In this document: positions 1 to 6,945 of the stretch, one piece after another | Position numbering within the stretch: the first letter of the stretch is position 1 | Layout of the letters: every line of letters begins with the position of its first letter | The notes under the pieces: model-generated | What the model was told of the DNA's origin: nothing | What the model saw: the letters and a program-made list of their open reading frames with translations, nothing else | Database searches by the model: none | Assembly (NCBI GenBank): GCA_016296285.1 | Contig: JAEDJP010000037.1 | Location: 1 to 10,725, forward strand | DNA: 10,725 nucleotides | Direction of reading: 5' to 3' | Source of the DNA: Bacilli bacterium | GTDB taxonomy: Bacteria > Bacillota_I > Bacilli_A > RFN20 > CAG-826 | Position numbers and translations under genes: made by a program

Positions 1-1
1 G

Positions 2-124
2 AACCTCGTGGCAAACGAGTTTTTGCTCAAAAACGGCTACTTGTTCCATCACGAAGAAAAAGGGCGGGCGTGGTACGTCCGCCCCTTCGTGAAAGAAGGC
101 CTTTGCCAGAATATCCGTTGGTAA
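2..124 (+). CDS. 3' end of an unidentified protein gene (partial)
   Basis: This frame is open from the window edge to a TAA at 122-124 and gives the last 40 residues of a protein that begins outside the window. The fragment has an even mix of charged and aromatic residues, ends in NIRW, and uses the same GC-ending codons as its neighbours, so it reads as real coding sequence. I do not recognise the family. The stop lies one base from the stop of the convergent ABC transporter gene, so the two transcription units meet tail to tail. Its codons for EEKGRAWYVRP (about 51-84) also form the hairpin and T-run that look like the terminator of the opposite operon. No good terminator for this gene is visible on the + strand; only a weak hairpin before a T-run near 163 was seen. 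Confidence 0.6.
   Translation, partial: NLVANEFLLKNGYLFHHEEKGRAWYVRPFVKEGLCQNIRW
57..84 (-). terminator. Rho-independent terminator of the exporter operon, inside the convergent gene
   Basis: Read on the minus strand, GGGCGGACG (84-76), loop TACCA (75-71) and CGCCCGCCC (70-62) form a 9-bp stem with one G-T wobble. It is followed directly by TTTTT (61-57). The hairpin starts about 41 bases past the stop of the 581-aa ABC gene. The GC-rich stem plus U-tract is the standard intrinsic terminator shape. The whole element lies in coding sequence of the opposite-strand gene. Confidence 0.75.
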
Positions 125-125
125 G

Positions 126-1871
126 TCAGGCGAGCTGGGAACGATAGAGTTCGGCGAAGAGCCCGTCTTTTTCCATGAGCTCCTCGAAGTTGCCTTGTTC
201 CTGGATCCTTCCCCCGTTCATGACGAGGATCAAATCCGCGTTCTTGATCGTGGAAAGGCGATGGGCGACGACGATGGACGTCTTGCCCTTCATGAGCTCG
301 TCGAAGGCGCCGCTTAGGAGGAGTTCCGTGCGGAGGTCGATGTTCGAGGTCGCTTCGTCAAGCAAGACGATCTCGGGCTGTACGAGGAGGATGCGGGCGA
401 CGCAGAGCAACTGTTTTTGGCCGGTTGATAGGCCGGTCGCGTTCGAGACGATGGTGTCATAGCCTTCCGGTAATTGGCGGATGAAATCATCCGCATGGGC
501 CTTTTTCGCGGCTTGGACGATCTCTTCCATGCTCGCGCCTTCCTTGCCGAAAGCGATGTTCTCGGCGATGGAGGCTTTCGCGAGCCACGTGTCCTGCAGG
601 ACCATGCCGATATGGGAACGCATTTCCTTCTTCGCGATGTCCGTCGTTTGGATGCCATTAAAATAGAACCCGCCTTCCTGCGGATCGTAGAAACGCATGA
701 GGAGGTTGATGATCGTGGTCTTGCCGCATCCGGTCGTGCCGACGAGGGCGATCTTGTGGCCGGGGCGGATGTCGATCGAGAAATCCGAGATGATGTTCCT
801 CGAGGAATCGTACCCGAAGGTGATGTCCTTGGCCTCGAGGGCGAGGACTTTCTCCCCGAGGGGAGTCGAGCCTGCGTCGACGTCCTTTTCCGCGTCGATC
901 ACCTCGTTCACGCGGGAGAGGGAAGCGGAGGCGACGAGGACGTCTCCCATCGCGTCGGCGATCTCGTTGAAGGGGGTCATGTACTGGTAGGAATAGGTGA
1001 GAAAGGCGCTTAACCCTCCGACGGTGAAGGCCATGCCGGTCCAAGAAGGAGAAGCGAGAAGGAGATAGACGCCAAGGAGGATGACCGCCCCGTAGATCGT
1101 GTTGTTCACGAGGCGGGTGCAAGGGTTGATCCAGCAAGCCGCGAAGGTCGCCTTGAAGGAAGCGTTCTTCGCCTCGAGGTTTTTCTTCGCGAAAGCTTCA
1201 TCCTTTTTCGCTTCTAGGCCATACGATTGCAAAGCCTCGACGTTTTGGATGCTTTCGAGGGAGAACGCCGTGATCTCTCCCATCTTCTCGTTTTGCTTTT
1301 TGAAATAGCTCGCGTTATGGGAGGAGATGAAACGGCTCACGAGGATCGAGATCGGGGTAAGGAGGATGACGACGAGGGAAAGGGTCCAATGGAGGGAGAA
1401 CATGAACGCGATCGTGATGAGGATCTGGACGATGCCTTCATAAAGGGCACCGATCCCGGTCACGAGGCCGGTCTGAACGTTCTCGATATCGTTCGTGAGG
1501 CGAAGGAGCAGGTCGCCATGGGTATGGGAATCGAGATAGGAAACGGGGACTTCGAGAAGGGAAGAATAAACGTCGTCCCGCATCTTCTTGACGAGCCGTT
1601 GACCAGCGAGGGCAGTCAGGTAATCGAAGAAATAACGGAACAAGGCGCCAAGGAGCAAGAAAAGGAGGATCACGATGAGATAGGTGCCGATGCTTTGAAG
1701 GGTTTCCTCGAGAAAAACCCCGCGGGCATCGCGGAGGATATCGACGACCTTGCCCGTGAGAAAAGGGACGGCCATCTTCGCGGAAACGCTTAGAAGAGCG
1801 AAGACGAAGGAGAAGATGACGAAGGGGAGCGAGCCCTTCAGGTAACGCTTCAAGGTCTTTAGGTTCTTCAT
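126..1871 (-). CDS. ABC exporter half-transporter, catalytic subunit of a heterodimer
   Basis: This 581-residue protein has the full architecture of a type IV ABC exporter subunit: a six-helix membrane domain (about 15-310) followed by an ATPase domain (about 345-581). Visible motifs are the A-loop Tyr354, Walker A GTTGCGKT (378-385), Q-loop Gln426, signature LSTGQ (481-485), Walker B IVLLDE with catalytic Glu506, and switch His537. Walker B and the H-loop are canonical, but the signature departs from LSGGQ. The neighbouring subunit has the opposite pattern, as in heterodimers such as TM287/288, BmrCD and LmrCD. The start overlaps the stop of the upstream subunit in ATGA, and AGGTGA sits 7 bases before the ATG, so translation is probably coupled. 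The substrate cannot be read from sequence; drugs, lipids or peptides are all possible. It is the last gene of the operon. Confidence 0.93.
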   Translation of the reverse strand: MKNLKTLKRYLKGSLPFVIFSFVFALLSVSAKMAVPFLTGKVVDILRDARGVFLEETLQSIGTYLIVILLFLLLGALFRYFFDYLTALAGQRLVKKMRDDVYSSLLEVPVSYLDSHTHGDLLLRLTNDIENVQTGLVTGIGALYEGIVQILITIAFMFSLHWTLSLVVILLTPISILVSRFISSHNASYFKKQNEKMGEITAFSLESIQNVEALQSYGLEAKKDEAFAKKNLEAKNASFKATFAACWINPCTRLVNNTIYGAVILLGVYLLLASPSWTGMAFTVGGLSAFLTYSYQYMTPFNEIADAMGDVLVASASLSRVNEVIDAEKDVDAGSTPLGEKVLALEAKDITFGYDSSRNIISDFSIDIRPGHKIALVGTTGCGKTTIINLLMRFYDPQEGGFYFNGIQTTDIAKKEMRSHIGMVLQDTWLAKASIAENIAFGKEGASMEEIVQAAKKAHADDFIRQLPEGYDTIVSNATGLSTGQKQLLCVARILLVQPEIVLLDEATSNIDLRTELLLSGAFDELMKGKTSIVVAHRLSTIKNADLILVMNGGRIQEQGNFEELMEKDGLFAELYRSQLA

Positions 1872-3628
1872 TTTGCATTCACCTGGGCTTCAAAGATCTC
1901 GCGATATACCGGGCAGGAGGCGAGAAGTTCCTCATGCTTCCCCTTCCCGACGATGCGCCCTGCGTCAAGGACATAAATTTCGTCGCAATCCTTGATGGAG
2001 GTCGCGCGCTGAGACACGAGAATCGTCGTGAGGTTCGCCCGTTTCTTGATGTTTTGCCTCACGAGCAAATCGCTCTTGTAATCGAGGGCGCTCGTCGCGT
2101 CATCAAGGACGAGAATCGGGCGATGGGCCAGCAAGGCGCGAGCGAGGAGAAGGCGTTGCTTCTGCCCGCCGGAAAGGTTCGCGCCGTTTTCTTCGACGGG
2201 ATGGTCGAGACCATCGAAATAGTGGGAGAAATATTCGCTGCAAAGGGAATCCTCGATCGCTTGCCGGATTTCTTCTTCGCTCGCGGATGGGTTGCCGAGG
2301 AGGAGATTGTCCCGAAGGGTTCCCTCGAAGATCTGGGGTTTTTGGGAAACGAGGGCGATCTCGTCACGGAACGCGGAGAATTTCCAATTCTTGAGGTTCT
2401 CCCCGCGATAGAAAATCTCGCCGCTTGTCGGATCATAGAAACGTTCCAGAAGGGAGAGGATCGTGCTCTTGCCGGAACCGGTGCCGCCGATGATGCCGAT
2501 CGATTGCCCTTCCTCGACGACGAGGTCGATGCCTTCAACGGCGTCCTTTTCTCCGCCGAAAGACAAAGCGACATCCTTGAATTCGATGAGGTGGGCCCCT
2601 TCTTTTCCTTTTCCTTCCAAGGTTCCTTCCTTCACGGGCTCTTCATAAGCGAGGAAGGCATCGACGCGGCCTTTCGAGGCGAAGGCCTTCGACATGCTCG
2701 TGACGAGGCGCGTGAATTGAAGCAACGCGGCAAGCGATTGCGTGAGGAACGAGATCAGCGCGACGATCGAGCCAATGCTTAAGCCGCTTTGGGGATAGGC
2801 GAAGGAACCGAGGTAGAGGATCGCGACGACCGCGAGGTTCACGAAGGCGAAGGTGAGGGGGTTGATGAAGGCGTTGATTTTCTGAATCCCGACCGCCATG
2901 TGGCAGTATTTGTCGCTTTCTTTCTCGAATTTGGCTTTCTCGCTTTCTTGCTTGTTGAAGGCGCGGACGACCCTGCCCCCGCTTGTTGCTCCGTCTCCGA
3001 GCGTCGAGATCGCATCGAGCTCGCGGTTGAGGGCCGCGTAGCGTTTCGGGGTGATGCGAAGGACGAGGAAGATGACAAGGGCGCATAGCAACAAGGCGCA
3101 AAGGATCGCGATGCCGGCATAGGGGTGGATCAAGAAAGCCGCGAGGACAGATCCCAAGACCAGGAACGGAGCGCGGACCATCAGGCGCATGAAGAGTTGG
3201 ACCCCGACTTGGAGGGAATAGGCATCCACGGTGATGAGGTTAAGCGTCTTGCCTTTGCCGAAGCGATCGAGGGTCGATGCGCTTGAACGGGCGATTTTGG
3301 TGTAGAGGCTTTGCTTCAAGGAATAGGCGTATTCCGTCGACACTTTCGCAGCAAGGTATTGGGAGACCATCGTGCAAGAAAAGCCGACGACCGCGAAGGC
3401 GAAGATCAGGCCGACAAGAAGGAATACGAAACCATGATCCCCATAATGGGTGCCGTAATCCGTCCCGGGGAGAGGCTCCGTCAAGCCCTGGTCGATGACC
3501 GCGCGCACCAAAAAGGGCACTGCGAGTTCCGTGATACACTCAATCACCTTAAGGGTTGGAGCGAGGAACACCTTGAAGAGATAGGGCTTCAAAAAGGACA
3601 GGGAGTTGAGGGGCTTATTCGTTTTCAT
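1868..3628 (-). CDS. ABC exporter half-transporter, degenerate-site subunit of a heterodimer
   Basis: This 586-residue protein has an N-terminal six-helix membrane domain (about 15-315) and a C-terminal ATPase domain (about 347-586). The ATPase shows Walker A GGTGSGKST (381-389), Q-loop Gln429 and a canonical signature LSGGQ (485-489). Its Walker B is ILVLDD, with Asp510 where the catalytic Glu should be, and the switch His is replaced by Gln540 (LVSQR). The A-loop aromatic is Phe357. Family knowledge says Asp plus Gln marks the non-hydrolysing site of heterodimeric exporters, paired with a deviant signature in the partner, which is seen here (LSTGQ). The gene overlaps the upstream Sel1-like gene by 14 bases and the downstream ABC gene by 4. 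No good Shine-Dalgarno precedes the ATG, so expression may depend on coupling to the upstream gene. The start fits the family, with the first helix following LSFLKPYL. Confidence 0.93.
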   Translation of the reverse strand: MKTNKPLNSLSFLKPYLFKVFLAPTLKVIECITELAVPFLVRAVIDQGLTEPLPGTDYGTHYGDHGFVFLLVGLIFAFAVVGFSCTMVSQYLAAKVSTEYAYSLKQSLYTKIARSSASTLDRFGKGKTLNLITVDAYSLQVGVQLFMRLMVRAPFLVLGSVLAAFLIHPYAGIAILCALLLCALVIFLVLRITPKRYAALNRELDAISTLGDGATSGGRVVRAFNKQESEKAKFEKESDKYCHMAVGIQKINAFINPLTFAFVNLAVVAILYLGSFAYPQSGLSIGSIVALISFLTQSLAALLQFTRLVTSMSKAFASKGRVDAFLAYEEPVKEGTLEGKGKEGAHLIEFKDVALSFGGEKDAVEGIDLVVEEGQSIGIIGGTGSGKSTILSLLERFYDPTSGEIFYRGENLKNWKFSAFRDEIALVSQKPQIFEGTLRDNLLLGNPSASEEEIRQAIEDSLCSEYFSHYFDGLDHPVEENGANLSGGQKQRLLLARALLAHRPILVLDDATSALDYKSDLLVRQNIKKRANLTTILVSQRATSIKDCDEIYVLDAGRIVGKGKHEELLASCPVYREIFEAQVNAK

Positions 3629-4982
3629 AAGAGGTTTCGCGGTCTTCTTCCGGCAGGAAGCGGATATTCAGGACGTTCTCATCATTCGTCGGGCCGGCGA
3701 AGCTGAACGCGATCTCGTTCTCGCCGATGAATTGGATGAGATCCGCGTTGCCGCCATCCCCGGAGACGGAGAGGACGTCGTGGAAGGTCCAGACACATTC
3801 CCCTTGCAGGACGTCGGCTTGCCGATTGTTGATGTCGACCGCGATGACGGGGCGGATGATCTTCGTGCGAAGCATCAAGGTATGGGTGATGGGATCGAAG
3901 GAATCCACTTTGACCTTGAGACGGGCGAGATCGAAATAGGCGGCATCGTAGAACGTGTCGAAGAACGTGTATTCATCGAGCTCGACTTCCTTGCCCTTTC
4001 CTTCGAACTTGAGGCTTTTGCTCAAGCGGTGGATCGCCCGCTCGATGAGTTGATTCGGGTCGAAGATGCCAGGGAGGATGAAGGGGCATTTCTCGAAATG
4101 GCGGAGGGCGAAACGCGCGATAAGGTAGAAACGCAGGGCGGTGTCCTTGACTTTCGCGACGCCATATCCCTTGTCATAGCAGCTCGCGATGAAGGAGGCG
4201 AAATAGGCCAAGGTAGGCACCCCATCCATGCGATTTCTTAAGAAATCCTCGTAAGCATCCGCGTAGTGGGTGCAAAGGATCTGGAAGGCGATGTCGTGGT
4301 CTTTCTTGACCCCGATTCCTTCAAGATAGCAATTCGCGAGGCCCGCGGCGGAGGCGACATCTCCGAGCGCCAAGGCGCGGGAGAAACCTTCGAATATCGC
4401 TTTCGGGTCGATGGGATCCTCAAAATCTTCAAGAGCGACAAGCTCGAAATAGGCCCGGCTTCGAATGGCAATCGGGTCCAAGGCGAAATCCTTGAGGTAA
4501 AGGGTGTCGATGCATCTCCTGCGGGTTCCCGCGTCTTCCGCGCCCATGAATTCGACGAAAGTATAGAATTTGAGGAATTCCAGGTCCTTTGTCCGAAGAA
4601 GATAGTTCATGGCGGAAAGACCGGCGACCATGAGATTGGGATTGTCTTTGGAATCCTTGGCGAACTTTCCGGCGAGATAGTTCATCGCGAACGTGCGGAG
4701 GGAAAATTCCGAATCTTCAGAGGGGTCTTTCAGCATTTCGTTTCGGCAAGCGTCGGTTTCGCCATAGGAAGGGGCGGGGCCGGCGGAATCCGCGTAGATC
4801 GCGGGCATGCCGCAGACGGGGCAAAGGGCGCTGCCTGCGGTCCCTCCGTCCGTCCAATCGTGGACGTCCTTCGCGGGGAAGGAAGAGCCGCAGAAAAGGC
4901 AGTGGCACTCTTTCGAGGTCAAGATTTCAATTTCGTTGTTCTGACAATGGTTCAGTAATTCTCTAGGATCGCGATTTCCCAT
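3615..4982 (-). CDS. Hypothetical protein with N-terminal zinc ribbon and Sel1-like repeats
   Basis: This 455-residue protein has no signal peptide or membrane helix, so it is probably cytoplasmic. Near its N-terminus are two cysteine knuckles, C28-x2-C31 and C54-PV-C57, spaced as in a zinc ribbon. The middle part is helical, with at least two Sel1/TPR-like units: about 203-236 (ALGD..SAAGLANCYLEGIGV) and about 257-290 (FASFIASCYDKGYGV). Sel1 repeats usually mediate protein-protein contacts. The last 120 residues or so look beta-rich and match nothing I recognise. The gene is first in an operon and overlaps the ABC subunit gene by 14 bases, so it may be an adaptor or regulator linked to the exporter; that is inference from position only. 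It has no ribosome binding site at the usual distance and begins about 7 bases from a -10 element, suggesting a leaderless mRNA. Confidence 0.8.
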   Translation of the reverse strand: MGNRDPRELLNHCQNNEIEILTSKECHCLFCGSSFPAKDVHDWTDGGTAGSALCPVCGMPAIYADSAGPAPSYGETDACRNEMLKDPSEDSEFSLRTFAMNYLAGKFAKDSKDNPNLMVAGLSAMNYLLRTKDLEFLKFYTFVEFMGAEDAGTRRRCIDTLYLKDFALDPIAIRSRAYFELVALEDFEDPIDPKAIFEGFSRALALGDVASAAGLANCYLEGIGVKKDHDIAFQILCTHYADAYEDFLRNRMDGVPTLAYFASFIASCYDKGYGVAKVKDTALRFYLIARFALRHFEKCPFILPGIFDPNQLIERAIHRLSKSLKFEGKGKEVELDEYTFFDTFYDAAYFDLARLKVKVDSFDPITHTLMLRTKIIRPVIAVDINNRQADVLQGECVWTFHDVLSVSGDGGNADLIQFIGENEIAFSFAGPTNDENVLNIRFLPEEDRETSYENE

Positions 4983-4989
4983 GGCAAGG

Positions 4990-4998
4990 ATTCTACCA
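4990..4998 (-). promoter_or_regulatory. Extended -10 promoter of the Sel1/exporter operon
   Basis: On the minus strand the sequence reads TGGTAGAAT, an extended -10 (TGn plus a hexamer with 5 of 6 bases matching TATAAT). The hexamer ends 7 bases before the ATG at 4982, so transcription would start at or within a base or so of the start codon. The -35 region (about 5012-5018) is poor, as is common with extended -10 promoters, and overlaps the 16-base palindrome. Confidence 0.5.
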
Positions 4999-5001
4999 CA
5001 A

Positions 5002-5017
5002 TTCCTTTATAAAGGAA
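5002..5017. promoter_or_regulatory. Perfect 16-base palindrome, candidate operator
   Basis: TTCCTTTATAAAGGAA is a perfect inverted repeat without spacer, in the 39-base gap between the stop of the seven-helix membrane gene and the start of the Sel1-like gene. It overlaps the expected -35 position of the extended -10 promoter, where a dimeric repressor would be effective. It has no T-run on either side, so a terminator is unlikely. No regulator can be named. Confidence 0.45.
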
Positions 5018-5021
5018 GGCG

Positions 5022-5711
5022 CTAGAGGAGGAAGCCGAAAACGACAAAGGAAACAAGGCAAGAAAGGAGGAGGAAACCGCTCACGACCTTAACGGCGCGG
5101 AAGCGGGAAAGGAACAATCGGAGGAGGGCGGCGATCAAGAAGACGAGCAAGGGAATCCAAAGATAGGCGAGGACGATGCCATAGAGGGAGAGATCATCCT
5201 GGGCAAGGGCAAAGGCCGTAACGCCAAGAAGAATGAGCAAAAGAAAGGGGGCGTTCCTTAGAATTCGGCGGAAATGCAGCGCGTCTTCCTCTTCGTAACG
5301 GTTGTTTTTGAAAAGCCCAAAGACAAGATAGCTCGCAAGGAGCAAGGACCCAAGGAAGACATAAATCGAATTCGTCTCCCCAAAAGAGGAGGATTGCGAT
5401 GGGGGGACAAGATCCTGCATGGAGGAATTCGCGTACCGTTCGAGAAACAAAAACCCGAGGAATCCTAGGGAGAAGAGAAAGCCACCCCAAAGATAGGCAA
5501 AGCGCTTCTTCTTTTCTTCCGATAGTTTTAAGAAAGACGCATCGCGGAAGAGGCCAATCCAAATCGTCCCAGCCCCAAAAAGGATGACATCGGCGCCATA
5601 GAAACACGTGAGCGCTTCTGGGCGCAGGATCATCGAAAAGACCGCCGCGAGGACCATGATGGCCCCGACCACGAGGAGAACGAGGTTCTCAATCTTCCTT
5701 CTTCTTTCCAT
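5022..5711 (-). CDS. Seven-helix integral membrane protein of unknown function
   Basis: This 229-residue protein is almost entirely membrane-embedded. Hydrophobic helices are visible at about 9-29, 36-55, 71-90, 115-133, 153-171, 176-199 and 206-228. Charged loops follow helices 2 (EEKKKR) and 4 (NNRYEEED). A polar, Ser-rich loop lies at about 92-113. The basic start MERRRK suggests a cytoplasmic N-terminus by the positive-inside rule. I see no catalytic motif, and I do not recognise the family. AAGGA lies a few bases before the ATG. The gene is divergent from plsX and lies 39 bases upstream of the Sel1/exporter operon on the same strand, so read-through into that operon is possible because no terminator is visible between them. 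A role with the exporter is not supported by sequence. Confidence 0.75.
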   Translation of the reverse strand: MERRRKIENLVLLVVGAIMVLAAVFSMILRPEALTCFYGADVILFGAGTIWIGLFRDASFLKLSEEKKKRFAYLWGGFLFSLGFLGFLFLERYANSSMQDLVPPSQSSSFGETNSIYVFLGSLLLASYLVFGLFKNNRYEEEDALHFRRILRNAPFLLLILLGVTAFALAQDDLSLYGIVLAYLWIPLLVFLIAALLRLFLSRFRAVKVVSGFLLLSCLVSFVVFGFLL

Positions 5712-5722
5712 GTCGTTCCTTC

Positions 5723-5751
5723 TTTATACGAGCGGATGCGAAAACTTGCAA
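5723..5751 (-). promoter_or_regulatory. Sigma-A-type promoter of the seven-helix membrane gene
   Basis: On the minus strand, TTGCAA (5751-5746), a 17-base spacer and TATAAA (5728-5723) form a good -35/-10 pair. Only 11 bases separate the -10 from the ATG at 5711, so the leader would be about 4-6 bases and would lose most of the AAGGA ribosome binding site. Either the mRNA is nearly leaderless or a different promoter is used. Confidence 0.55.
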
Positions 5752-5816
5752 GAGGTTTTCGGGGTCTAGGGAACTAGTAATCGATACGAGTTCTTTTTCG
5801 GGCGAGAAGAAAGCGG

Positions 5817-5835
5817 TATGATTCCCTTAACGGAG
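5817..5835 (+). promoter_or_regulatory. plsX -10 element and ribosome binding site
   Basis: TATGAT (5817-5822) matches TATAAT in five of six bases, and GGAG (5832-5835) lies 7 bases before the plsX ATG. The expected -35 region (about 5793-5799) is only a T-rich stretch, so the promoter assignment is moderate. The predicted leader is about 14 bases and includes the ribosome binding site, unlike the divergent gene. Confidence 0.45.
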
Positions 5836-5842
5836 AAACGAT

Positions 5843-6853
5843 ATGAAAATCATCCTCGATGTCCTTGGCGGCGACGCCGCCCCCGCAGCCCCGATCGAAG
5901 GGGCGATTGCCGCGCTCAAGAAAAACGCGGACCTGCAACTCATCCTCGTGGGCCCGAAACCCACGATCGAGGAGGCGTTCCAAAAAGCCGGGATCGAGGA
6001 ATCCCGTTACGAGATCGTCCACGCCGAGGAAGCGGTCCTCAACACGGATCATCCCGCGAACTTTTTGCGCACCAAGCCGAATTGCTCCATGGCCCTCGCG
6101 TTCCAAACCTTGAAAGATAGGGAGGACGTGGATGCGTTTTTGGGTGCCGGGCCGACGGGCGCGATGCTGTCCGGTTGCATCTTCAAAATCGGCAGGATCC
6201 CCGGGGTCAAGCGTCCCGCGCTCCTTGCGACCCTCCCGACCAAAAGCGGCGGCCTCGTCCGCCTCACGGACGCCGGGGCGAACATGGACTGCAAGCCCGA
6301 ATACCTCGTCCAGTTCGCGAAGATGGCCAACGAATACCTCAAGGTCCTCGGCATCGAGAAACCCCGCATCGGCCTCCTGTCCGTCGGGATGGAGGAAGGC
6401 AAAGGAAACGAGCTCACCAAGACGGTGTTCCCCTTGCTTAGGGATGATCCCTCCCTCAACTTCATCGGCAACATCGAGGGCGACAAGGTGCTCGATGGCA
6501 TCTGCGATCTCGTCGTCTCGGACGGGTTCGCTGGCAACGTGTTCGTCAAATCCCTCGAAGGGGGTGCCTATTTCGTGAGCGACCTCTTCAAAGAAGCCGT
6601 TTCCGGGACTTGGTGGCGCAAGATCGGGGCCCTTTTCCAGCTCAAGGCCCTCGGCAACGTCAAGAAACCCTTCAAGTACGCGAACGATTCCTGCGCCCCG
6701 CTCCTTGGGTGCAAGAAGCTCGTCGTGAAATGCCACGGCAAATCCAAGGCCCTCAACTTCGCAAGCGCCCTCGAGGAAGTCATGACTTACGCCAGGGAGC
6801 ACCTCGTCGAGAAGGTCGCCGCGGCGATCGAGGCCACCCCCCTCGGGGAATAG
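5843..6853 (+). CDS. plsX: Phosphate acyltransferase PlsX
   Basis: PlsX converts acyl-ACP and phosphate to acyl phosphate, the donor used by PlsY to start phospholipid synthesis; it acts at the inner face of the membrane. At 336 residues the length is normal (about 330 in Bacillus). Family landmarks are in order: LDVLGGD (5-11, usually DAMGGD), GAGPTGAML (101-109), GRIPGVKRPA (117-126), DAGANMDCKPEYLVQFA (143-159), GMEEGKGNELTK (182-193), NFIGNIEG (206-213), VVSDGFAGNV (224-233) and APLLG (285-289). The ATG at 5843 is preceded by GGAG at a normal distance and starts directly in the conserved N-terminal strand. It stands alone: no fabD, acpP, rpmF or plsY is adjacent, and a strong terminator follows 16 bases after the stop. 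The opposite strand is open for nearly the whole gene, which reflects codon bias only. Confidence 0.96.
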   Translation: MKIILDVLGGDAAPAAPIEGAIAALKKNADLQLILVGPKPTIEEAFQKAGIEESRYEIVHAEEAVLNTDHPANFLRTKPNCSMALAFQTLKDREDVDAFLGAGPTGAMLSGCIFKIGRIPGVKRPALLATLPTKSGGLVRLTDAGANMDCKPEYLVQFAKMANEYLKVLGIEKPRIGLLSVGMEEGKGNELTKTVFPLLRDDPSLNFIGNIEGDKVLDGICDLVVSDGFAGNVFVKSLEGGAYFVSDLFKEAVSGTWWRKIGALFQLKALGNVKKPFKYANDSCAPLLGCKKLVVKCHGKSKALNFASALEEVMTYAREHLVEKVAAAIEATPLGE

Positions 6854-6869
6854 TTCCCTTCTTCCCTTC

Positions 6870-6894
6870 GCGGCCCCTCGACGGGCCGCTTTTT
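6870..6894 (+). terminator. Rho-independent terminator of plsX
   Basis: GCGGCCC, a 6-base loop CTCGAC and GGGCCGC form a perfect 7-bp GC-rich stem followed by TTTTT (6890-6894). It lies 16 bases past the plsX stop, a textbook intrinsic terminator. Confidence 0.9.
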
Positions 6895-6902
6895 CATGCA
6901 AG

Positions 6903-6925
6903 AAAAAAACCGGGGAAAACCCCGG
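6903..6925 (-). terminator. Rho-independent terminator of the phosphatase/membrane protein unit
   Basis: On the minus strand CCGGGG, loop TTTT and CCCCGG form a perfect 6-bp stem followed by seven T (6909-6903). It lies 20 bases past the stop of the six-helix membrane gene, and 8 bases from the plsX terminator, giving a back-to-back pair between convergent genes. Confidence 0.9.
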
Positions 6926-6945
6926 AAAAGAAATGCGTGGGTCCT

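Noticed and set aside
129..167. Possible + strand terminator for the partial gene at the left edge
   Set aside because: Only a 3-4 bp stem with a bulge precedes the T-run at 163-167; this is too weak to call.
5002..5017. The 16-base palindrome as a terminator of the seven-helix membrane gene
   Set aside because: The stem is AT-rich, there is no loop, and no T-run follows on the minus strand. An operator is the better reading.
5774..6901. Long 375-codon open frame antisense to the whole of plsX
   Set aside because: The plus strand is a clear plsX with all family motifs. The antisense product has no recognisable domain and an excess of Asp, Glu, Gly and Arg, as expected from strongly biased GC-rich codons read backwards.
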